From Gonapodya sp. JEL0774 (lineage: Eukaryota > Monoblepharomycota > Monoblepharidomycetes > Monoblepharidales > Gonapodyaceae), in assembly GCA_027604505.1 (NCBI GenBank), contig JADIIX010000019.1, positions 118,408 through 182,407 of the forward strand: a stretch of DNA of 64,000 bases, given 5' to 3'. This document shows, piece by piece, positions 1 through 11,709 of the stretch (positions are counted from its first letter, which is position 1; each line of letters opens with the position of its first letter). The notes below the pieces were generated by a model that was given only the letters and a program-made list of their open reading frames with translations, was not told the origin of the DNA and ran no database searches. The position numbers and the translations under genes are program-made.

Positions 1-90
1 CCGCGGGGCGCCCGCCCCGCCCCGCCCGCCCGGCGCCCCGCCCGCGCCCCCGCCGCGCCCCCGGCCGGGGGCGCCGGGGGTGGTTGGAAT
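1..90. repeat. Extremely GC-rich low-complexity tract at the window edge
   Basis: The first ~90 bases consist almost only of G and C, built from short CCCGCC/CGCCC-like units, and then change abruptly to ordinary ~50% GC sequence. No coding frame can be supported here. It could be a genuine GC microsatellite or island, or low-quality sequence at a contig end; the sequence alone does not decide. Confidence 0.6.
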
Positions 91-900
91 TTTTTGAAAC
101 GGAAGGACTGTAAGTGAGCGTCATGGTGAATGGTGATGTGTGTTGTTCACGGTTGAGTGGGCTGGGTGCAACGCACCACGCGCCCTCACACGTGGTGGGT
201 TCTCACGGCAGCTGGGACGCATATCGACCGTGAACTGACCACCGAATCACACGAGAATTGAACAGATCAATCTGTGATGCCCGTTTCGCTTTCACGGTGC
301 TTTAGTTCTAGATGGACGGAAGGGGTGGAAAGGATGAATGTTCCTCCTCCCAGTTGTGACCTATCCTGACTCCGTTTTCAGGGGTATGTTCGCACATGAA
401 CGCAGATTCGATATCTCAAATTTGAGAGGGCGGTCACGAGTTGTTTGATGACGGGAGGATAGGGTCGAACGGAATACGTACAATTCATCGTGTGTTTTGT
501 GTATAGTATGTACAGCAACGCAAAGCACGATGGGGTGACACCGGCCGGGGCCTAGTTTCATATATGTTTGCTGTTTGAGGTTCGTGTGGGCCCCGTGCAG
601 CATCCAGACAGGTTCGATCGGAGAGCTGTGTTCCGACAAGCGCGCACTCGAAACACATAATCCCCATCACCCTCCAATCCTTTACATATGTCCGTCATTC
701 CCGTGAGTTGCTTGCCACTCGAGCGATCCATTACGCGGGCACGTCCTGGCTATGTGTGTTGACCCGAGTGTTTGGATTCACTGTGGTTCCGCTTTCCGAA
801 CCGGAACTCGCAATGGCACCACGATATGGGAAAATCACTCTCGGTTGGGGGGCCGGTACACGATTGGGTTCGTAGGCCTCGCAAAAAGGTGAGTTTTTTC
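91..900. other. Stretch without a supported gene
   Basis: Open frames here are short, overlapping on both strands and show no recognisable protein motif. The right part (about 680-910) should contain the promoter and probably a first exon of the MDR enzyme that follows, because the frame of its first recognisable exon has no upstream ATG before an in-frame stop. A canonical donor-like GTGAGT lies near 890. I see nothing else. Confidence 0.4.
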
Positions 901-974
901 ACTCTGGTGATGTGGGCTTTGCTTCGTCGCTTGGACAAGTGATGTTGTACTGGGTACGCTCACACCAATCATCC

Positions 975-2751
975 ACGTATCGACAGCCTGGGTCATCCAG
1001 AAGCTCGATGCGAACCCTCACGCGCACAAGGTTGTGACGATTCCGACGCCCAAAGTGACGGCGGATACGGTGTTGGTTGAGGTGGGTGTTGTTGGATATG
1101 CCCCGTAGTGGGGAGGTGGACAAGGTGCACGGTGGGCCTCACTGTTTTCTTTCATTCTGGGGGCATCAGATTCGAGCTGTGGGGTTGAACTTTTACGACT
1201 TGCTGTACGCGGCTGGACAGTATCAGTACAAGGTGAGTGAAGGCGAATAAGAGTCTTGTTCGGGGGTCACTGGTCACTCGATCGACGTTATCACCCCACC
1301 CCACATTTCCCCCAGCCCAAGCTTCCTTTCAGCATCGGTTCCGAGTATGCTGGCGTCATTGTTCAAGTCGGCTCCGCCGTCGCTGCCGCGGGCACGTTCA
1401 AAGTCGGGGACCGTGTCTTTGGCACAGCCAACCCTGGAACCGAGTACGGTGGTGCAGCTTGCGAGTACATTCTCGCGAAGCCATCGACCGCGGACCCGTA
1501 CGCGTTCATGAAGTGCCCTGAGGGGCTCACGATGAGGGAGTGTGCGGCGATGAGGGTCACATATTTGACGAGTTACCATGGCTTGGTTGGTGAGTTAAGA
1601 GGTGGTCGCAGGGTACCATGCCGTTGTTGGTGTTGAACACTGTTCGCGTTCGTGCGGCGCAGACCGTGGTCACATCAAGAAAGGGGAGTGGGTTCTCGTG
1701 CACGCTGCTGCTGGGTGAGTGTGTCTTCTCCTACGGTCAATTTTGTCCATTTTATGTCCCTCTGCTTCGCATTTACATTGGAACTTCTGTCGTTTCTTCC
1801 AGGGGTGTTGGCATGGCAGCAGTGCACATTGCCAAGAAGTTTGGTTGCTTTGTCATTGCGACTGCTGGAACTGACGAGAAATGCCAAGTTTGCTTGGACA
1901 ACGGAGCTGACGTTGCCATCAACGTGAGTTGCTACCATTTTGGTTCACACCAGTCCCTGCTCGTTTTAACCCGATTTTTCTGCCATCCGACTCACTACTT
2001 CCTTACTGTGTAGTACAACAAAGACAAGGAATGGGGTGTTACCGTCAAAAAACTCGCCCAAAAACACGGCCGTGAAGGCGTCGATGTCGTGTACGACGTC
2101 GTCGGCCTTGTGGAGGCGAGTTTCAAGTGCACCGCATACGATGCAAGGATCTTGCTGGTTGGCTTCACTGGACGGACACCACAAAACCCCGAGAGAATCA
2201 GGACCAATCTGGTGCTTGTGAAAGGATTGAACATTATCAGGTGGGTGTCTGCTCTAGGCGGGTTACCGACACATTTGAGTGTGCATTAATGCTTGGGTTG
2301 CTTACTTAGTGTTACCATGGGTGCAACACTTGGACGGTGGCCTGAAAAGGCACCCCCCATCTGGGAGGGCCTCTTCGATCTCTTCGCCACAACCAAGTTC
2401 AAGCCCTTGGTTTACAAGGTGTGTTCTGTCTGTGACTTTTGAAATACTCACCACTTTTTAGCGATGTGTTGTTGGCCTTCATCACTCAGACCCGGTACCG
2501 TGGACTTGACACAATGAGCCAGGCTTTGGAGGAACTTGGTGCCCGGAAAACATATGGTGGGTTCTGCATTTCCGAAGTGTTTCCTCCCATTGATTTCAGA
2601 TCAATCGTCCTCTGCTTGTCGACGCGTACGTCACAAAGGCAAGGTTGTGGTGGAAGTTGGGAAGGTAAGCTTCATTTTGGATTGTGTACAAGGTATCCGT
2701 TAATCATCCTTGGTACACTAGGGTGACGAGGACGAGACCGCAAGGTTGTAG
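975..2751 (+). CDS. Quinone oxidoreductase-like MDR-superfamily enzyme (zinc-independent type)
   Basis: NADPH-dependent medium-chain dehydrogenase/reductase. Phase-consistent exons: ~975-1081, 1170-1232, 1316-1589, 1663-1714, 1803-1923, 2014-2240, 2310-2418, 2490-2556, 2600-2664, 2722-2751. The N-terminal GroES-like part contains AVGLNFYDLL and IGSEYAGVIVQVG, typical of quinone oxidoreductases and lacking the structural-zinc cysteines of alcohol dehydrogenases. The nucleotide-binding motif HAAAGGVGMAAV spans the 1714/1803 splice, followed by LGADVAIN- and VYDVVGL-like elements. The last exon is short and gives a C-terminal ARL, a possible peroxisomal signal; without that splice the protein would end a few codons into the intron. 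The start is unresolved: the first exon frame is open upstream with no in-frame ATG, so a short 5' exon must exist. Family assignment is firm, the substrate is unknown. Confidence 0.85.
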
Positions 2752-3031
2752 AGGTGAGAAATGAGTTGAAACAGTAGTGTGTAATATAGAAAGAAAGGGT
2801 GTTGAACGAGTCCAAATCATTGAACATTAATGCCATGCTCCCAATCAAGACGATCGGGCATGTAAATACGCTATTATGTTGAAAGCAGAAGAGACAAAAA
2901 CTGTTGTTACTCCTTTATTGCACACGCCAAAAGGTGCTTGAAATGTTGTACTCTTGCTAATACTGGGGTTTTTATACGAAGAGAGTGACAGTTTCCTGTA
3001 CTTCCCGCCACTCTCTGATCTCCGAAGATCG

Positions 3032-5370
3032 TTACTTTAACAGTTGCGGTGTCTTTCTCCTCTCGCCAATAACATGCTTTCTGCTTGGCCCCGGCATTGT
3101 TGACGTCATCCCGATTGGCGAACCGACCACGGTTTGAGGGGAGAGGGTATCCGAAGATGAAGGGCTCATGAGGTGGCTGGGATCATACTCAGTCATAGCA
3201 GAAGGAGAATCGGTTGTGTGCGGGATGAATGCGAAATCGGCGGGTGGGGAATGAGGCGGCGGAGACGGTGAAGGGGGTGATATTGTTATGAGAGGCGAAG
3301 GCTTTGTTACATTGCCACGCGATGAATATGGCCTTTTGACGGGTGAGCTTTTCCTACCAGGGGACTTTGGTGGTCGGCCCTTGGAGAAATCCCAGCTGCC
3401 GATTGAAGATATGGTTGTGGAGCGCGGCATTTCAGTGTCCCCGCGTGACCAATCCAATGAAGCGGGAGAGAAGCCTGGGTAGTGGGTTGAAGGCTCCATG
3501 CTCAGTGGAAGTGGGGCGATCTGGGCGACATCTACTGTCCGAGCGGGTGCCGGAGACCGGACGGATCCGGAGACAGAACCGAGTCGCACCGACTGAAGCT
3601 CTTCCACCAACACCATGGATTCTCCACGCTCCGCCTGTGTATTGGAGGGGAAAGGTGAGAGCTCCACGGGAGAAAAGTCGTCGGGGAAGTCCAGGAGCGG
3701 TTGATCCTCGTCAGCGAGGGTGACGTGAATAATGGGTATGGTAGGTCGAAGTGTCTCACTGAGGGGGGACCGGGCGTACTGAACGCAAAGGCCCAAAACG
3801 AAACAGGGAGACTCAGTTTTGACCATGCGAAATCCAATCGCTTCGTGACGTACCTCTGGAGCGGATACACCCCCAATTTCATTTCTTCGTGAGCTTTTCC
3901 CCAACGATAGAGCTCGCCCGATGTTTCCGAGAACGGAGTTTCCCCAGATTCCGTCTCCAGGCAAAGCCCGTGTGTCAGGATCCAACAGTGAGTATTGGTT
4001 TCCTTTGCTCCAGCCGTTGGGTGCAAGGATAGGATTGTGCTTCTGTTCGTGATCGCTGACATGGTCGTAGGGGTCGCGATGGTGGTTTGCGTTTGGTCCG
4101 AGCGACTCTGTCGCACCTTGTCCATTTCCAATTCCTAAAGAGCTGCGACTGTTCGCGAGACGCGAGTTGGAGCCTGATTGACTACATCCCCCACTAGGTC
4201 CTCTGTTGTTGGTACTGGAAGTGCCGTTGGGACGAGAGGTGACCACGACGCTGTCATTAGCAACAAGCGAAAATGGCGATCCGGGTTTGGTTCCCCAGAG
4301 CGAGTACCGTGAGGTGGCAGTTCGATGTCTCCGCTTGTAACTTGTGTAACCCGCCATCGCCATAAGAGCAACCACCACCAAAGAGAGTGGAATCAGAATC
4401 CCCATCATCCATTGGCGGAGGTTGTCGTTACCAGCGGTAGAGCTCGTCGGGGAGCCCAAATTCGAGACAGATGATGATCCATCACCAGATGACGATGAGA
4501 GCACGCCCGATCCACCAGCACCGCTTCCTACGACCGGAACTTCTGCCGAGATGGCAGTGGTTGAGACGGTTGTAAAAGAGGAGTGGGTTAAAGCAGTCGA
4601 TTTGGCCAAGCCGGTGGGGACTGAGGAATCGAAGACGAAAGTTACAGATTCGGAGGTGAGTATTTGAGTAGCTGTGAACGCTCGCGTGTTCGCGACTGGT
4701 AAGTCGATGTCACTGGTTGGTCTCGGACGGGCAACTCCTTGTCCGGAAGCCCATGAAATTGTTGCATTCAAAGTATCTTTGACTATTGGAAGACAAAAGG
4801 TATCAAAATGTTAATCATATGATCGCGGCTGTACTTCACAACGGTTCGGCTCACATGTACACATTCGCACTGCATCTAGGAGTTGAGCACAACCGTTGTT
4901 GCATTCCCACCATCCCCCATCAGAATATGCAGCATCAAGAATCGGTTTATTGCAGGGCCTATCATTGTTGTTACACTGGAATGGTCCGTGGAGGTCGCAA
5001 TTCGAAGAGCAGGCTGTGGTTTGGGAGGGAAGTTCAAAACACGGACGACTGGTTGATTGTTTGAACGGACACCTCGCACCAAATGGGTCCTGCAAGCATG
5101 CTGATGATGTGGGAAACAGAGGAAGTGCCGGGTCGGGGATTCGCAGGTAGAAGCAGGCGAGCGACTCGTTGCTGCAACCTGGCAGCGGGACCACTTAGTA
5201 CATGGCCATAAATGTAATCCAAAAGAGCGAGAGAAAACCCACTCGTCGGACAGGTCGCCTGGCTCCCTTGATATGAAATTTGGGGTAGACATCCAAACGA
5301 AGATCCGCAGTTCATGCACTCCCCATCGCTTTCACATGACGGTAGCAGCGCCAACTGCGAGTAGTACAGA
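3032..5370 (-). CDS. Single-pass membrane protein with Cys-rich ectodomain and long Ser/Pro-rich tail
   Basis: No family recognised. The 5' part (about 5370-4850) encodes two cysteine-rich blocks (for example CESDGECMNCGSSFGC and CNNNDRPCNK), joined by a clear 50-nt intron near 5195-5245 (GTGGGT to TACTAAG). A second intron near 4775-4830 joins to the large 3' exon. That exon starts with a Ser/Thr-rich stalk, then a transmembrane segment (WMMGILIPLSLVVVALMAMA) followed by a basic stop-transfer KRRHR, and a ~400-residue Ser/Pro-rich cytoplasmic tail. A 75-nt intron at 3779-3853 is a multiple of three and open, so it looks like coding sequence. The order signal/Cys-rich/stalk/TM/tail suggests a cell-surface sensor; this is inference. 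The start is not fixed: a hydrophobic stretch near 5340-5380 may be the signal peptide, but it lies in a different frame from the next exon. Confidence 0.65.
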
Positions 5371-5399
5371 CACGACAGAGACGTGGCCGAGAGAACGCC

Positions 5400-5892
5400 T
5401 GAATATCTCGAAAGGACCCAGACGGTTACAAAGGAAGAAATCGCGGCGAGGTTCAAAACATGGAGGCGACGCGAAGATTCTCCGAAAGCGTTCCAACGTC
5501 TTTTTGTATACAGAGCGCTGGTTCAAGAACACACCTCGTGAGCGAAATTCTGCCGCTTTCTCTGCTCGTTTGATCATGATTTTTCTTCGTCTCAGATGGC
5601 GAATGGATGAGTTTTGGTTGCGCCGGCGCTGTTCGCGCACAGCACATACTCGTTTCCAAATTTGGTTTAAATTTAAATTCTTAACGTTCCCTTGAAAATT
5701 TCGACACGAATACGGCAGCGGGAGCTCATCGGAGTAATACTATTTTCTCTGTGACTAACTACCGATGACCTCAAGTCAGACGCGGAACGGCGGGACTCCC
5801 ACAGTTCGTTGAGGCGGACAGCAATAAAGCACCATATCTGAAAAGTGCTGGTTGGTGCAATCACCATGTGCACAATATTATATTATTGTCCT
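5400..5892. other. Intergenic stretch between two minus-strand genes
   Basis: Contains the 5' flank of the Cys-rich membrane protein gene and the 3' flank of the URC4 gene. An AT-rich palindrome-like run (TTTAAATTTAAA) sits near 5666-5678. Open frames here use non-ATG starts and have no recognisable motif. Part of it may be a leader exon of the membrane protein gene. Confidence 0.35.
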
Positions 5893-7661
5893 TCAAAAAA
5901 TGGTACCATCTCCTGCAACTCCAATAGGTGGACCGCTTCCTTTATCCCCCCTCAATTTCTTGGCCACCTCTCTGCCTCCCTTCCATGTGCCTCCTTCTAA
6001 AACCTTGGCCAGCGGCAAATCCACCTTAGTAACACCGAGACGCTCTCGAATACGTATTGCAACCAGATCGAGGAGTGGGACAGTGAGCGCACGCCATTCC
6101 ACAATAATGGGGTGAGAAGGGGGGAGGGCAGAGGAAGGTAAAGTAAGTGGTTTGATGACGCCCATGTCAACAAAGAGGCCACCATTGCCTATGTGGTGGG
6201 GAGGTGCGGTTTGACTTGACAAACTGACAGGAGGCGGTTTCGCCACTACTCACGGTACTCTGCAAGTCCCGTCAAATCGTCCGTCCCTTGCATGATCACA
6301 CTTCCAATGATCTTTTTCCCGTCTTGCTCCACAACCCAGCTCACACCACACTTTTCCACTACCTCCACCACACTATATACCAGCCATTGTGTCAATTTGT
6401 GGAATGCCACAAAATTGTCCGTCCGCTCCCCTATGGCCTCCTTTGCATCACCAACCCACGACGAGGCTGGCAGCTGAGAAAGAGCCTCCGATTTCCAAAC
6501 GTCACCCATTGGCACACCCGCAATCTTCGTGCGACTGGCGGGCCATATGGTGGAGAAGCCATGTGCGGGAGAAGTGAGAGCCTCCCAAAGTGCTGTAAGA
6601 TGAACGGTAGCCACTGGGCTGGTAGAATGCGAGTAATGACTTGCGGACGTGTGACATAGTAGCCAGTCGAGAATGTTGCCTGGTCTGGAGAACTTTGCGG
6701 CCACGGTCGCATAGAGGGTGCCGTCGGGCCTAACACCACTGTACATGCGGCCAAACACTTCCTTATCAGCATCGAGAGCTTCGCCGAGGCGTGTAAGAAG
6801 GGAGTGGCGGCCCTCAAGGCCCGCGAGGGGATTGGCGGTGGGGTTATGTTGACAGCAAGTGGCTAAGGTTGACAGCGGAAGGTTGCGAAGAGCCGCGGCT
6901 GGAAGAAAGAGAACGTGTTAAGATAAATAGATACGAAGAGGTATTTAAGATTAGATTCGTCTGGCGATGGTGATGTTCCACATCATCTTTACACTTCTCA
7001 AATGTCCAGGTTGCCAAAAGCTTCAATTCTTCCATTACCCTAGTGATCTTCATCTAATCCACTCACCATCTACGCGGCAGGGATCTGTCGCATCGCTGGA
7101 GAACAGACCCTTACGAAACATATCGACGCTAACAATAGCCAATCCCTCAGAACGTGTGTATGTTTCACCCGCTGGGTGCTCGTCTCCATAGGAGCTCTGC
7201 TCTACATACTTCCATGTGTCGCCGGCGCCTGCATCCAACAAGACAGAGACGAATGTGAGATCCAACGCACGCCTTGCAGGCTCAAGGGGGTCCTCAGACG
7301 ATTGCATGGCGGTGCTCTTCCAAGATTGAAGTAGCCAGCCTAGCCGTTTAATCCCACCCGCATCAAAATGGCGCCACCGGGAGTGAGGAGGAATATTTGT
7401 TACGGAGATCCCATCAATCACCTTCCCTATCTCGTCTCCGCCAGAAGAGGGATAGTCCCGTTTCATAAGCCCGAGAATAAAGTCCACGACATCATCGATT
7501 TTTGACTCATCAAGCGTAAAGTGCTTCAAGAAGCCCTTCCCGTCACGTCCTGGTGTGGCCAGTGCAGCGTTCAGAAGACGCGTTGTGGTATCGCGAACTG
7601 CCGCCAGGGATCGCAGATGAACGAGGGCCGGGTCCACTGTTAGTGAACTGTGCGTGGACAT
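5893..7661 (-). CDS. URC4: URC4-like uracil catabolism protein (DUF1688)
   Basis: Member of the DUF1688 family, whose yeast representative Urc4 is needed for the URC pathway of uracil catabolism; its biochemical step is not firmly assigned. Three exons: 7661-7067, 6898-6254 and 6188-5893, phases 1 and 1, giving 511 residues, about the family size. Family signatures are IPPHSRWRHFDAGG in the middle of exon 1, DKEVFGRMYSGVRPDGT and ILDWLL in exon 2, and the terminal block VLEGGTWKGGRE...PPIGVAGDGTIF. The ATG at 7661 was chosen because the following MSTHSSLTVDPALVHLRSLAAVR matches the usual N-terminal spacing; frames further upstream are longer but not family-like. Intron boundaries are GTGAGT...CCAG and GTGAGT...ATAG. 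Neighbours are unrelated to pyrimidine metabolism. Confidence 0.88.
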
Positions 7662-7884
7662 GCTGCAGTGGATGGCTTGTGGATGGTAAGAATTGCGACC
7701 TGGTTGGTGAGGAGTGATCAAGATTATCCCGCCGACCACGGCCCGCCCCCCAACTGCCTCCGCTCTTGGATCGTTTGTTGGTTGTTCATGGATATGTATT
7801 GCCAATACTCATTTCTTGGCCACTTTACGTGCGTTACGAATAGTTTTGTTGCATTTTTGTTCCGTCGATCAATGAGTTCCCCCT

Positions 7885-10800
7885 CAGAGGCGAGCCTTGC
7901 CTTCGTCCAGAATTTGCCTGTCTAAAGAGGTAAAAGGTATGTAGACGTCCCTGTAGAATAATGCAGTCAGCTTGCTTTCTTGACTAATGTTTGGCTATCT
8001 GAACCTGCTTCAACAACTCACCCATGTGGAGGAAGCCAATAGTCGGCTTTCCCGTAACCTTCCTTCTGGTATTCGACCTTGCGATGCTTCATTGACGACG
8101 TGAGCTCGACTTCAGGAAGAAGGCGTATGAAAATCGGAACGGCGACTACCAGTGTGAACAGGTACCTCCTGAGCACAATCGAAGGAGTGTCACCACCAAA
8201 ATCGAACACTCACATCGCGGCATTACTTTAAGGCAATGCCGGCCCAAGTCTTCCATGAGTAGATCTCTCTTGAACTTGGGTAGATGCTGGAACTCGGGTC
8301 GCAAAACTGCAGGACATGGTTCGTTAATCCGAAATTCTGAGCAAATATTATGTCTGTATGCTCACCAATCACAGCAGCACCTGCTCGACCAACATGGTTT
8401 GGCACTGAGATGACAAGCAGTTGTAAGCGCCTCTGGAGTCTCCCGCTCTCGCGTCTGTCAATGTTCCCACCTTGCAACCCGAACACATTGGCATCTTGGA
8501 CAGACGGATGCTGGCCAATGAAGTTACCGACCTCAAAAGTGGACACGTTTTCGCTTTTCCAGCGAAAAGCTGACACAAGTCCTTCAATTATGCAATACTG
8601 TTCAGGTCTGAGCTGTACTTACTGTCTCCCAAACGATCCACTGCGACACAGCAATTATGACAAACGAGTTCGCAGTTGAATTGCAACGAATAATTGGAAC
8701 GGTGATAACTCACCAAAAGAGTACCAATAGTGATTGTCCCTGGATAACAGGTCACCCATTCGCCAATATGCGTCACCCTTCTTAAAGACATCACGAAGAA
8801 CTTTCTTCTCTGTCGCTGCGTCATTGTTGCGGTATCTGATGGCACCTGGTATCCACTTATAATAGAAATTTTTACCTGTGCATTAGCTTTTTGCAGGGGT
8901 TAGGGGTTACGGATCATCAACTGGTTCACGCACCGGCCCGATACACTCTCCTGCTTCTCCAGGTTTCGCTAATATGCATAGACCTTTCTCGTTGCGTATT
9001 GGTTGCTCGGTGATCTTCACATAACTCCTTTATCGAGCGCAAGTCGAAACAATGACAAGAACAAGCCAACATCTCACCTCATCAACTTTTACCAGCCAAG
9101 GACCGTTAAGGATGCTACAGAAAAGCATAAATCAAGTTCAGTAGGAAACGTGAACGAAAAAATTTGCTACATACCGTGTCACGAGAGGACCTCGCCTGCC
9201 GACGCTCCCAATACCCTCAACTCCTCCTCTGTAGTGATTTGTGATCAGCGATGTCCCATCGCTCGCTGCATAAAACCTGGTGGACGAAGGTGAGAGAGTT
9301 GCTCTATTCGGCGATCTCGCGAGACCACTCACTCTACGATCTCGGGGATCCCAAATCGATCATAAAAGCGCCTTGAAGTGATAAAGCACCATTAATGTAC
9401 CCCACCACTGAGGCGGCGTCGAACATAATTACTTAAAGACGTCAGCACGCATGCCATTTCCTGTTATCCTGAAGTATGAACAATCACAAACGCATGAGAA
9501 AGCGATAAGGTCCAATTGTGAGTCGGATCTGGATCGCCCCACCTCTCCACCTTGTGTGCTCTGTCAAACTCGCTAGGAGGTTGCGATAGCAGATATCTGG
9601 CTATTTCACCGACATCTATAACCCCGATATTGCAATCAGAATGGATCTAGTCAACCCAAAATGTAACGGTAACAATGAATCAACATACACCAAAAGGTCG
9701 TTCCTTGCAACTCTGTCACTTGCTTCCAGAACCGACTGGCACTAAATTTTCGAATAGGAACGAATGAAGACCCCCTGGCGAATCCCCCCTTAGATAACCG
9801 GATGAGCTCCGGTAATTGACGCCTAGAACATTAAGGTTTCGACCCACATTCATGCTGACTCCGGCAGTTGCATGTGAAAGTGGAAGAATTCCTATCACAA
9901 CGTCATTCTCGAGAGGAGTGACAAATGTCAGTGGTGTGGTCGATGCTCCGAGACTAAGACCGCGACCATGCGCCGAAATTCCAGCTTTGGGGAGACCTGT
10001 TGTCTAACGTACTGGCCCTCGTAAAACATGAAGCATGCGGCCTGCGAAACCAAACTCACCCCCTGCGGAAGCACAATTCAAATGAGTGATCAAAGCTCAA
10101 CCTACGGTTAAAGAGGACACGAAACCTACACTTGTAAACATCACATAAGATGCTGGAGAGGAAGTAATCAGAAATTGGTTACCGGGCGAGTAGCTTATCT
10201 TCCGAAGGGTACTCACGATCCTCAACTTTCGTTGCATATGTGATCTTCTTGATCCTAGAATCTGCAGTTCCTGATCTTGACCCCTTGAGGAGGAAGCCCT
10301 CGTTAATAACAAGGTCGGCCAGATCAGAGACTCCTCTCCTGGCGGACACCATCTTCCCAGACGCATCCAATTCGAAGATAGATGTGTCAACTCCAACTTC
10401 GGGCGAAAACGGATAAGCGTTTTCCCAGACAATAACTTTAATCTAGATGATGGAACAAATGTCAGAGCAAGTACTAAACTGGACTTTCCGTCACCGCACT
10501 CACTCCCCGGATACGAAGATCTGGCAGGATCTCACGAATTGCGTCCAGGAACGTTGGCTCAACCATAATTGCGTTCGCAGATGCAACAGAAATGCAATGC
10601 AGAAGAGCCGCCTTTCGAATTTGTGGATTCAGAGGCGCTATCACAATTCGCGCCATGTAGCACCCATAATAAGAGAATAGAATTTCCGGACAGTTTTCAA
10701 ACATTATAGCGAGGGTATCTCCAGGTTGCAGACCAGGGTAATCCAAAAGGAAATTTCCCAGCGCATAACAAACATTCCGCATTTCGTAATATGTCCACTC

Positions 10801-10983
10801 GTGGAAGGTTTCGGACCGGATGGCGAGCTTGGTGGGGTGCCTGAGTGGTTCGACGTGACTCCAAATACATCTAGCGAAACCGTTTTCCGAATCTCACTGT
10901 TCCACCCTGTCTAAGAATGAACAGGCCATGTTTGCCTTGCCAGCCGCTGCACGTGCAGCCGCATATCTCATGGCTATTACCAT
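7885..10983 (-). CDS. FAT1: Very-long-chain acyl-CoA synthetase / fatty acid transport protein (FATP/Fat1 family)
   Basis: Activates long and very-long-chain fatty acids to acyl-CoA. Many introns. From the N-terminus: MVIAMRYAAARAAAGK (ATG at 10983), then LAIRSETFHEWTYYEMRN and LQPGDTLAIMFENCPE (10780-10860 region). The AMP-binding motif TSGTTGLPKAG is split by an intron at about 10000-10130. It continues with GILPLSHATAGVS, RKFSASRFWKQV, VGEIARYLLSQPP (near 9570), RFYDRFGIPEIV (near 9330), and the FATP motif FRWKSENVSTFEVG...HPSVQDANVFGL (8450-8570). The last two exons give FIRLLPEVELTSSMKHRKVEYQKEG and end in GKARL at 7885, a PTS1-like tripeptide. An in-frame TGA near 10891 separates the first coding block from the next; no convincing intron removes it (see findings). 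The family is certain; the gene model is not complete. Confidence 0.85.
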
Positions 10984-11709
10984 TCTCCTGGGCAGCACGT
11001 GACGGTCCAGTCTCCGAGCCAACTGGACGGAACTAAACCGATCTCACCCGATCAATCGAGCATCGCTCTCAATAGAAAATCGTGCATCCATGTACATGCT
11101 TGCGAGGAGACCTGCGCTGGCTGCTACCGGCACGATGCTCGTTGATACTGAAGAAACCTTGATCCGCTGATAACATTACCGGCTTGGACAGAGATCAATG
11201 ACATATCAGACTTACTATTGCGGGGATTTGATTAACAATGAGAGCAGCCATGGACGCAAGGTAGTTTTTCAAGTGACTTTTCGGTCACAATTTTGCCGTC
11301 CCGCTACCGGACAAAGCAATCCATTTTGGTGTGAGACTGCAACACAATGTCATGATGCAACACAATGTCATGCGCATCATGAAGAAAACATCAGACCTTT
11401 CTTGAGAGTGTGTCATTACCATTGAAAGCCTCATAATTTGTCAGCTGTCCGTTGCGTTCGTTCGACCAAGCTGTGTTGTGGGGGGTTTCTGGAAGCCGTC
11501 ATCTATACAACGGCTCGAAATATAAACATAGCGAGAAGAATGAATGAGTACGTGATATGAAGTGATGCCAAGGCGTATGAACTACATGTTGTTTTGGCCA
11601 CTGCTCAGGTCGGGGGTGCCACTGGTGGACCGAGTGTTGTTTTTATAAGTTTGCATTCTGCAATTGTGTTGCTCCTGAATCCAAACCAAGCGATCCCTAG
11701 AGTCCTCTA
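10984..11709. other. Divergent intergenic region between FAT1-like and PA2G4 genes
   Basis: Presumed shared promoter region for the two divergently transcribed genes. It holds a short direct repeat (see separate entry) and no frame with recognisable motifs. No TATA element can be singled out with confidence. Confidence 0.4.
11341..11372. repeat. 14-bp direct repeat, two perfect copies
   Basis: The unit AACACAATGTCATG occurs at 11341-11354 and again at 11359-11372, separated by ATGC, within the divergent intergenic region. It is a perfect duplication and could be a paired factor-binding site or a chance slippage product. Confidence 0.7.
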
